Origin: Bolinopsis microptera
Taxonomy: Eukaryota; Ctenophora; Tentaculata; Lobata; Bolinopsidae
Assembly (NCBI RefSeq): GCF_026151205.1
Contig: NC_087073.1
Coordinates: 19,792,658 to 19,856,657 of the forward strand
Direction: 5' to 3'
Length of the DNA: 64,000 nt
Shown here: in pieces, positions 11,755 to 20,583 of the stretch
Numbering within the stretch: position 1 is the stretch's first letter
How the letters are laid out: every line of letters starts with the position of its first letter
Made by a program: the position numbers and the translations under genes
The notes under the pieces: model-generated
The model's input: the letters and a program-made list of their open reading frames with translations, nothing else
Told to the model about the DNA's origin: nothing
The model's database searches: none

Positions 11755-13070
11755 TGCTAACCTGTGGGAGCTACCTCCAGGGTGAGATTAGGGTGATCTC
11801 ACCTCAGCAGACAACCTCCAGGCCCCAGGGTGAGGGTAGATTAGGGTGATCTCACCTCAGCAGACAACCTCCAGGCCCCAGGGTGAGGGTAGATTAGGGT
11901 GATCTCACCTCAGGAGACAACCTCCAGGGTGAGGGTAGATTAGGGTGATCTCACCTCAGGAGACAACCTCCAGGGTGAGGGTAGTTTAGGGTGATCTCAC
12001 CTCAGCATACAACCTCCAGGGTGAGGGTAGTTTAGGGTGATCTCACCTCAGCATACAACCTCCAGGGTGAGGGTAGATTAGGGTGATCTCACCTCAGCAT
12101 ACAACCTCCAGGGTGAGGGTAGATTAGGGTGATCTCACCTCAGCAGACAACCTCCAGGGTGAGGGTAGATTAGGGTGATCTCACCTCAGCATACAACCTC
12201 CAGGGTGAGGGTAGATTAGGGTGATCTCACCTCAGCAGACAACCTCTAGGGTGAGGGTAGATTAGGGTGATCTCACCTCAGCAGACAACCTCCAGGGTGA
12301 GGGTAGATTAGGGTGATCTCACCTCAGGAGACAACCTCCAGGGTGAGATTAGGGTGATCTCACCTCAGCAGACAACCTCCAGGCCCCAGGGTGAGGGTAG
12401 TTTAGGGTGATCTCACCTCAGCAGACAACCTCCAGGGTGAGGGTAGATTAGGGTGATCTCACCTCAGCATACAACCTCCAGGGTGAGGGTAGTTTAGGGT
12501 GATCTCACCTCAGCATACAACCTCCAGGGTGAGGGTAGATTAGGGTGATCTCACCTCAGCATACAACCTCCAGGGTGAGGGTAGATTAGGGTGATCTCAC
12601 CTCAGCAGACAACCTCCAGGGTGAGGGTAGATTAGGGTGATCTCACCTCAGCATACAACCTCCAGGGTGAGGGTAGATTAGGGTGATCTCACCTCAGCAG
12701 ACAACCTCTAGGGTGAGGGTAGATTAGGGTGATCTCACCTCAGCAGACAACCTCCAGGGTGAGGGTAGATTAGGGTGATCTCACCTCAGGAGACAACCTC
12801 CAGGGTGAGATTAGGGTGATCTCACCTCAGCAGACAACCTCCAGGCCCCAGGGTGAGGGTAGTTTAGGGTGATCTCACCTCAGCAGACAACCTCCAGGGT
12901 GAGGGTAGATTAGGGTGATCTCACCTCAGGAGACAACCTCCAGGGTGAGATTAGGGTGATCTCACCTCAGCAGACAACCTCCAGGCCCCAGGGTGAGGGT
13001 AGATTAGGTTGATCTCACCTCAGCAGACAACCTCCAGGGTGAGGGACGAGGGTAGATTAGGGTGATCAGG
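11755..13070. repeat. Telomere-like 46-bp minisatellite with higher-order structure
   Basis: Roughly 27 copies of a 46-bp unit built from ctccagggtgagggtag, attagggtgatctcacc and tcagcagacaac. Variants differ at cagcagac/cagcatac/caggagac, at gtagatt/gtagttt, and by a ggcccca insert. The same order of variants recurs, giving a higher-order repeat of roughly 450 bp (compare 11940-12380 with 12400-12840). Each unit carries TTAGGG (or TTTAGGG) and three GGG runs. Units lacking ggtag can form a hairpin with ggtgagat pairing to atctcacc. Confidence 0.95.
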
Positions 13071-14142
13071 ATGACAAGGATCTTACAAGCACTGGAGCAC
13101 TCAAGAGGCGTAGTGGCAAATACTGAAATACTAACGTACTTTGAAGACTCAGAAACAGGCAGGCAGATTAGACAATGTAGTGACAGTGAAGTCAGACAGG
13201 CAATTAATATGACCGTCTTTGAGGGCTACTGGACCTTTAGAAACGGACAGAATAGCAGGTACTTGTGAACATTGGGAGGGGACTGCAATTTTCTATCCAA
13301 ATTAGGTATAAACTAAAACATAAAGATGGCACTCATGGTGGATATCCATTAGTCATCTTCTTGGTACCAGGTATTGTTTAGAGTAATAGCTAGGGCTGAG
13401 CAGGGCGCAAAAGAACCTTCAGTCACGATACATCGGGTGTTACCCACGTATACCCACACTATAACAGCACACCACTCAGGTCTTGAACATTCAGCATCCT
13501 TTATAAATAAACGTGGGATCCGTTTACCAGTACGCAATCTGTCAGATCGTTACATCTTGAGAAATTAATGAGACAGCTGCTGGTCACCTGTTAATGTATT
13601 CAACTACATAGTGTTCAATTTGTCTCTTGACTTGGGACACTACATATTTTCTTTGAATCGGTGTGTTTTGAGTTAGTATCCCGGTATTTATAGGAAATGA
13701 ATTACGAGCTGGTAAATTGGTGGCAAGCCCAAATGCTTTTTCTCAATATCACTCACTTGTTGCACACGAAATGCATCATGGAACTTTTGACCGCATCCCA
13801 TGATAGAGTTACACTCATTAATTGTATAACTTATTTGGAACATTTTTTCACTCAGACCAGGAAACTGATATTTGCGGCGCGCGCAAACGTCGAATGGGAA
13901 ATTTGTTATTGCTCCATGGAATTAATTGGCACGCAGCCAATTTTCAATAGCAAATGCATTCTTGCGACACCGCGCGATGAACAATATTAATGCGGCATCA
14001 ACCCACCAAATTCCATTGTACATTTAATAGTAATGGATTGTCCAACCAAACTTGCACCACCTTCCCGCTTTCAGACTGGTGCACAACGCAATGCTTCGTC
14101 TAAATGCTTAGCCTAAACATTAAAAGTTCTCATTCATTTCAG
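13071..14142. other. Spacer between the minisatellite and the ALDH exons
   Basis: Short reading frames at 13062-13268, 13374-13568 and 13697-13990 have no recognisable domain. I looked here for upstream aldehyde dehydrogenase exons (catalytic Cys and Glu regions) and found none. Confidence 0.45.
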
Positions 14143-14635
14143 ATATTCGGACCAGTTATGCAGATAAGTTCATTCAAGGATGAAGAAGAGATAATTGAGC
14201 GAGCGAACAATACTAACTTTGGCCTGGCAGCTGCTGTATTTACCAAGAACCTTGATAGGATGTACCATATCAGTACAGCACTTAAAGCCGGAACTGTTTG
14301 GGGCAACTGCTACAATGTGCTCGTTCCTCAGGTAAATGCATTTATACTTGTTTTATTTACAATTTGCGGTGGCTACTTTGTCTTTCTACATGAAACTTAG
14401 ATTCAGCAGAAATTAATTAACGTACAGTATTATAATAGTAGGTTTGTTGGTACCATTGTATCACTCTGTTTACATTTCGTAGGAGTCGTAAAATAAAACT
14501 AATTTCATAATTTTTCAGTCACCGTTTGGTGGTTTCAAGGAATCTGGATTTGGACGTGACCTGGGAGAATATGCTCTGAACCACTACACTGAAGTCAAGT
14601 GTGTTACTCTGGCGGTCCCGCAGAAGAATTCTTAA
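14143..14635 (+). CDS. Aldehyde dehydrogenase (ALDH1/2 type), last two exons only
   Basis: Exon 14143-14331 follows a ttcatttcag acceptor. It encodes [11 protein letters not shown], then [14 protein letters not shown] and [11 protein letters not shown], and ends at a CAG|GTAAAT donor. Exon 14519-14635 follows tttttcag and encodes [18 protein letters not shown] and the end VPQKNS, then TAA. This is the C-terminal part of the NAD-binding/oligomerisation region of ALDH1A/ALDH2-type enzymes, which oxidise aldehydes such as acetaldehyde or retinal. The PQ|SPFGG junction is one I recall from vertebrate ALDH genes. A poly(A) signal, ataataaag, lies near 14715. The active-site Cys and Glu lie upstream in this family and were not found. 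The exons are intact but orphaned, so the gene may be incomplete here or this may be a duplicated 3' fragment. Confidence 0.8.
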
Positions 14636-15035
14636 TCTATATATCTTGATAGAAATGAACACATGCATGCTGACTTATATTACTATTAAGTTACATTGGT
14701 TTTTTAAACCGATATATAATAAAGAAAACTTATAGTTTTCAGATAACCCAATTGAAGAGTGCATGATTAACCTCATAGTTAAGCGTGCTGAAAACTAATT
14801 TCAAAGCTTATATTATATCAATCAATTTTAATCTTCATCAAACAATCTTGCAGTATACAAGGTTTTTTAACGATCCATAAACTTCGTGTTTTATTTAGTT
14901 TTAATATGCCAACTTTCAATTACACTAATTTAGTACAGTGGTCTAGTGGGGAGTATAGGACCCAGTCGATGAACAGATTCTGTCGCGTGATTAGAATAGA
15001 CTATAGACTACTAATAGATGTGGATACTGGCGGGG

Positions 15036-15190
15036 AGGTGATAATTGTTTGTTTACATTAATAGTGAGCACATCTTTAGGAGGCTGAGGAGGTGATAATT
15101 GTTTGTTTACATTTTAGGGCGAGCACATGTTCAGGAGGCTGATGAGGTGATAATTGTTTGTTTACATTTTAGGGCGAGCAAGCTTGTCGT
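15036..15190 (+). repeat. Short repeat, about three copies (~54 bp)
   Basis: The block with ggtgataattgtttgttt and cgagcacatgttcaggaggc is repeated with small changes. A reverse-complement copy occurs at about 25436-25490, so it is a dispersed sequence and not only a local tandem repeat. Confidence 0.8.
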
Positions 15191-16363
15191 TGACAAGCTT
15201 GAAAATTATTGTGTTCGATTAACCGTTCAAAAGTTGATAAGTGTGATTAAATTTGATAAAATTCCGATATTCTTCGGCGTTTAAAAAAATGTCGCATCTT
15301 ATAGAAGTAAGAATTTCCGATGTGTCTTATCGAAAGTGAGTGAGAGAAACACTTTAATTTTAATTTACTGATCCTCCTATTTGTAAAACTATCCTCGATA
15401 CATATGCAGTTATAATGTGTGATAACCGTTTCAACAGGGGTCGAATTCACAAAAATAACGTAAACCATTGATTTAAAGCAACCGCCGCTCCTGTCTCTTG
15501 ATTGCTGATGACGATCAGGAACACATGACGTATCATCACGACGATTATTGGTCACTCGAAATCGACCCGTTAAGAATGCAATGTAGGTGTGATGGTTGTT
15601 TCTGAGTATTTGTTACCTGTTACTAATTAATCAACAGGATCATAATGTTGATCGTATCGATAAAACACGTCACCTCAGGCTCATAATCACGTGACCTCAA
15701 ATCCAATCAATTGGGTTCTGGCCTGGTCAGCCCCCTGTTACCCGATCTTGAGGTGACGTGCGATACCTCGTTGACCCAATCAATGTCTGGAAGGCTGCAA
15801 ATTTTCACATGCCAAATTCACAAGATTCTTAAAGAGTTGTGCGAGATGACGATACATAGAGGCCGCATAATTATGAGGATACCAGATCCCGTTGGAACCT
15901 AAGCGATCCATGATATCACAACAGGCCCTAGCGGCTAGCAGAGGCTGTAGATGAAAATGAATAGAATCTCATAGCGTTAATGTTGCTGTACCTGGAGCTG
16001 CCAAGAGGTTGAAGATATGTAACCTTCACCTTACAGAATCCAAAACTCTCTTATGTCTCACTTATTTGACACCACTTGTCGGCTTCGCTCAATTGAAATT
16101 GAACGAGTAGTCCTTTTCGTTCCCTTTGGAGACACCACTAGAAAGACTCCTTTGCGAGTTCAAAGACTCTGGCTACGTGACTCGGTGGAGGCTCTTTCTA
16201 TATGAAAGCTTCATTAAGAATAGTTGTATGCCTATAATTTCATTACCTGGCTACTAAATACACTATATCAGTATATCTGTCAAATGGGTTCAGTTCGTAT
16301 TCAACCACTTTGAATTCCTTTTAAAACTTATAATGGACCATTAACAGATCGAAGTGTTTTTAT
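15191..16363. other. Spacer, no supported gene
   Basis: Low-complexity and mixed sequence. The short frames at 15247-15555 and 15711-15902 lack recognisable domains. Confidence 0.45.
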
Positions 16364-17835
16364 ACTGCCTTATTTAACTTGAACAGTGACAAATTTTAAT
16401 TTAATTTAAATTTATCACAGATCATAGTAACAGACTGAAGTGTAGCACAGTTTACCTACCATACTATAAGTTATATCTTGCTGCAAGCTAGTAAGGTATC
16501 TTGATGCACGCAAACTAAAGTGAAATTCTTTTTTGGACTGCCTTATTTAACTCGAACAGTGACAAATTTTAATTTAATTTAAATTTATCACAGATCATAG
16601 TAACAGACTGAAGTGTAGCACAGTTTACCTACCATACTATAAGGGGGGGGGGGTGGGGGGGGGTACCACTGTCCATTTTATCCCTGCACAAAAAAACTGA
16701 AAAAAGACAAAGACAAAAGGGACAAAAGGGACAAAAAAAGAAAATAGGGACAAAAAAGACAAAAAAGACGGGGACAAAAAGACAGGGACAAACGAGACAA
16801 ATAGACAGGGACAAAATGGACAATAAAGAAAATAAGGTCAATTATCCGTTGAAATGATTCGTCCTGGAGACACCATCATGTTCAGGAAAAAGAGGAGGAA
16901 TAAGAAAATCTTGATTAGAGGACGGGCATGCTTTTTCTCCTACTTCATAGGAAAACGCGAATACCCATTAGCTCGATATTGTCGGCATATTGTTAATGGA
17001 AAAGTAATTGTGTGGGTCTGGGTATCTGCTTCTGGCCGCTATGAGCGTTATGATATTAAAAGATTATGACTTTTTTGATATCACCACTTGATTAATGGGA
17101 TTAATGAAATATTGACTGAACCGTGTACACATTTATTTATGTGATGCCGTTGATGAATTCTGCTTATTTCAGTCCCTTCAGTGGTTTCAGTTGATTCTAA
17201 GTACAGCAAAACACTGACATGAAAATCTAAATTGTTGATGTCGAGTAGAATATATACATTCTCTACATTTGAGCTTGTCTAATTTTTTGTCTCATTTGTC
17301 CAAAATTTTTGTCCCTTTTGTCCCTTTTGTCCCTAGTATTGTCCATTTTGTCCCCAAAACACTGTCCTTCACAAAAAAATGTAAAAAAGACAAAATGGAT
17401 AAAATGGACAGTGGTACCCCCCCCCCCCCCCCCCCCCCCCCATAAGTTATATCTTGATGCAAGTTATAGTAAGGTATCTTGATGCACGCAAACTACAGTG
17501 AAATTATTTTTTGGACTGCCTTATTTAACTTGAACAGTGACAAATTTTAATTTAATTTAAATTTATCACAGATCATAGTAACAGACTGAAGTGTAGCACA
17601 GTTTACCAACCATACTATAAGTTATATCTTGATGCAAGCTAGTAAGGTATCTTGATGCACGCAAACTACAGTGAAATTATTTTTTGGACTGCCTTATTTA
17701 ACTTGAACAGTGACAAATTTAAATTTAATTTAAATTTATCACAGATCATAGTAACAGACTGAAGTGTAGCACAGTTTACCAACCATACTATAAGTTATAT
17801 CTTGATGCAAGCTAGTAAGCTATCTTGATGCACGC
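16364..17835 (+). repeat. 178-bp tandem repeat, about four copies, split by an inserted element
   Basis: Copies start near 16364, 16541, 17514 and 17691, each with ctgccttatttaactt, a block of ttaatttaatttaaattta, and gaagtgtagcacagtttac. The period is 177-180 bp. The copy beginning at 16541 is interrupted after ccatactataa by the G-run element at 16643-17441 and resumes at ataagttatatc, which gives a clear empty site for that insertion. Confidence 0.9.
16643..17441. mobile_element. 799-bp inverted-repeat element with G-run/C-run ends
   Basis: It begins with an interrupted G run followed by gtaccactgtccattttatc. It ends with the reverse complement gataaaatggacagtggtac followed by about 26 C. 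The target ATAA is duplicated (16639-16642 and 17442-17445); intact neighbouring copies of the 178-bp repeat show the empty site ctataagttat. Inner flanks are rich in gacaaaaggg-type repeats, again inverted at the two ends. A 71-codon basic frame from ATG at 16854 to 17069 (MIRPGDTIMF... ending YDIKRL) lies in the middle; I do not recognise it. Probably a non-autonomous DNA transposon. Confidence 0.8.
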
Positions 17836-18308
17836 AATTATATACTATATATTATTAAAAATTATTTATTTTTTCATGACTCTCGCCCAGACTATCAATT
17901 TAATGCACCCGATCGCTTCTTTGATTTACGATAATTATCGTGAACAAAGTTAGAGTCTGGTGTTCAACAAATTTTAGATCTCTATTAACATGGTTTTTTA
18001 GACACCGAAATATGCCGATTTCCGAGTTTTTCCAGCGTTAAATTTTAGCAGCTGGTTGCTTTTTTCCTTTTTATCTTTAAAAATATAAAAGAATAGACTA
18101 TTTTGATCTACCTTTTGAACGACTTCTGATACGACTGATATGATTAAGATTTCTCCTTAGAACAGGTATTTGCTTTATCAGGGCTTTAACTTTCAGTTCT
18201 GTTCCTTTTACCAGGTTTCAGTCTCACGTAACTCCGCATTTTTTTAAATCTTATTTTTATCTGATAGTGATATCGATTTATATTTGTAAAAAACGTTGAA
18301 CTATTTAA

Positions 18309-19175
18309 GGGGGCATACACCAAAACAGTGGTTTAAGCCGTCCAACCCAAATGACCTCATAGGCTGTTCAGTGACCATCTAGCGCACCGTTTCCACATAA
18401 AAAAAAAATATTTTGAGAATACCCATTTTTGTAATCGAGTATTTCCTGGTTAGAGTGGAATTTTCGGAAAAACACAATTTGTTTCGTGGAGAGGCTATAA
18501 GTTACTCATTTCTTGCGGTATCGGGTATCTATTTCAAGGTGTGTGTAAAATCTTGATATCGTATCTAAAAAGGCTGGTGTGTTATACATTTTTAAAGTTA
18601 CAAAAAGTTGAAATTGTCTTTTTCAGACTTATTTTAACCAAAAAGTCAGTCAGGAAAGATCGGATTGATTTGATGGTTGACATGAACTTGTTCTCTGAAT
18701 TCTGGCGCAGTTTTTAATGCCTTCAAACATGTTTTTCCTCATTTATCTTCAGATCTATTGGACTTCAAAGCCAAACAACAAATTTAGGCACATTTTTCGT
18801 TTTTCATATTTACTGATTTTTCTTAAATTTTGATAGGAATGTACTAGTGACTTTTTGAAGGGCGCAAAATAACCGCAACTAGCACATTTATATATGAGTT
18901 ATGAACAACAAAACACCCTAAAATGCTTCCCTTTGAAGTTATGGGAGAAATGTGATTTTTTATCTGCAAAGCCAAGATATTTTACGAGTATCACCCGTTA
19001 AAGCCTCTCCACGAAACAAATTGTGTTTTTCCGAAAATTCCACTCTAACCAGGAAATGCTCGATTACAAAAATGGGTATTCTCAAAATATTTTTTTTATG
19101 TGGAAACGGTGCGCTAGATGGTCACTGAACTGCCTATGAGGTCATTTGGGTTGGACAGATTTGGTGTATGCCCCC
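18309..19175. mobile_element. TTAA-flanked MITE with ~190-bp terminal inverted repeats
   Basis: The left end is TTAA then gggggcatacaccaaaac. The right end is ggtgtatgccccc followed by TTAG, a one-base variant of TTAA. The arms match in inverted order through aatgacctcat, gtgaccatctagcgcaccgt and gcctctccacgaaacaaatt or its complement. No transposase is encoded. The right end stops about 70 bp before the ATG of the peptide precursor. The terminal motif resembles that of the element at 26035. Confidence 0.85.
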
Positions 19176-19243
19176 TTAGGCTTAAGTATTGCCATATTCG
19201 TATCCTATTGTTTTAGCCTTAAAAAAACACCAGACCCGCAGCA

Positions 19244-19735
19244 ATGACGAAAGTATTCTGTTTTCTACTAGTGCTAGGACTGATCGCTCTGACTCAGTGT
19301 CAGCCTCCAGGATTAGGAAGACGATCAGCTGAACCCCAGGAGAACGGTGGAGCATATTCTGATTATGGAAAACGATCAGCTGAACCCCAGGAGAACGGTG
19401 GAGCATATTCTGATTATGGAAAACGATCAGCTGAACCCCAGGAGAACGGTGGAGCATATTCTGATTATGGAAAACGATCAGCTGAACCCCAGGAGAACGG
19501 TGGAGCATATTCTGATTATGGAAAACGATCAGCTGAACCCCAGGAGAACGGTGGAGCATATTCTGATTATGGAAAACGATCAGCTGAACCCCAGGAGAAC
19601 GGTGGAGCATATTCTGATTATGGAAAACGATCAGCTGAACCCCAGGAGAACGGTGGAGCATATTCTGATTATGGAAAACGATCAGCTGAACCCCAGCAGA
19701 ACGGTGAAGAATTTGTTGATTTTGGAAAACGATAA
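19244..19735 (+). CDS. Secreted repetitive amidated-peptide (neuropeptide-like) precursor
   Basis: A 163-residue protein with a signal peptide (MTKVFCFLLVLGLIALTQC), the stretch QPPGLGRR, seven identical copies of SAEPQENGGAYSDYGKR and one variant, SAEPQQNGEEFVDFGKR. Each repeat ends in Gly plus Lys-Arg, the normal signal for dibasic cleavage and C-terminal amidation. The likely products are peptides ending in SDY-amide and one ending in VDF-amide; Gln at the trimmed N-terminus could become pyroglutamate. QPPGLG-RR could release a short QPPGL-amide peptide, which recalls the X-Pro-Pro start of cnidarian LWamides. That resemblance is an inference. The coding repeats are 51 bp and essentially identical in DNA, pointing to recent expansion or homogenisation. 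A TAA ends the frame inside a ninth repeat. A possible poly(A) signal, aaataaaac, lies near 19990. A secreted structural or venom peptide is the alternative. Confidence 0.8.
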   Translation: MTKVFCFLLVLGLIALTQCQPPGLGRRSAEPQENGGAYSDYGKRSAEPQENGGAYSDYGKRSAEPQENGGAYSDYGKRSAEPQENGGAYSDYGKRSAEPQENGGAYSDYGKRSAEPQENGGAYSDYGKRSAEPQENGGAYSDYGKRSAEPQQNGEEFVDFGKR

Positions 19736-19804
19736 GCTGAACCCCAGCAGAACGGTGAAACATTTGTTGATTTTGGAAAACGATCATCTGCTGAACCCCA
19801 GTAG
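19736..19804 (+). pseudogene. Decayed ninth repeat after the peptide-precursor stop
   Basis: The same frame continues beyond the TAA at 19733-19735 as another unit (AEPQQNGETFVDFGKR), then SSAEPQ and a TAG at 19802-19804. At the stop position all other repeats read TCA, so a single C-to-A change explains the truncation. The original precursor probably ended at the TAG. Confidence 0.75.
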
Positions 19805-20023
19805 AACCTTATGTGAAGGTAATAATGCTAACTTGTATGAAACTGCACTGGGTAGTGGGTAACGCAGGGGTAAGGTGTGATACGATCACGAGTGAATTTC
19901 GTTGAATGACCATAAATTTAAAAAGTTGCATTGAATATTGAGTTTTATTTCTCTTAGATGTGCAAAATATTGCAATTTACTTTATATCAAAAATAAAACA
20001 TACTCCTATCTAATTCTATGTAC

Positions 20024-20093
20024 CTCTTATCGAGGTTCATAGATAAGATAATAGTTTATAAACTATTATCTTATCTATGTACCTCGATAAGAG
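20024..20093. repeat. 70-bp near-perfect palindrome
   Basis: The left arm ctcttatcgaggt...catagataagataatagttta is mirrored by taaactattatcttatctatg...acctcgataagag with a single mismatch and no loop. It lies about 290 bp past the peptide-precursor stop. Confidence 0.95.
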
Positions 20094-20583
20094 TACAGTG
20101 TAGCACAGTTTAACTACGGGACTACTATATCTTGAGACAAGTAAGTAAACAAGGAGGAATGTTGAAACTAAATACGGTAAATTCAGCCATTTCTTACAGC
20201 TTCTCCGACCTCAAGTTCACTTAAACACTTAACAGTAACATTCAGTTCTCTTTAATAGTCTCTGGGACTCTCGCCCAGACTATACCCATTGAAGGCATAT
20301 CTGTGATCTGCTCATTTTTTAATTTAAGGTTATTATCGTTAACAAAACTACAGTTTGGTATTTTTATAAATACTGAGGCCATATTTCACTGCTTCATTGT
20401 TTTATCAGCAATCATGTATTTTTTTTGCCATTGCATGGTTAATAGAAATGGAGCAATGCAATACTGTTTAATATTTTACCAAAACCCAAAAATAGGCATA
20501 GTTAATGGTTACTCAAATTATAAGATACAAATACAATGTAATATCAACTAAATATGCGAGGTAAAAGGTAAGGACAAGGTTAA

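Noticed and set aside
11755-13070. CRISPR-like array
   Set aside because: The units are contiguous satellite copies without unique spacers, in a eukaryotic genome.
19182-19862. Long repeated frames on the minus strand (19787-19182) and in another plus frame (19347-19862) over the peptide precursor
   Set aside because: They are shadows of the 51-bp repeat; only the 19244 frame has a signal peptide and processing sites.
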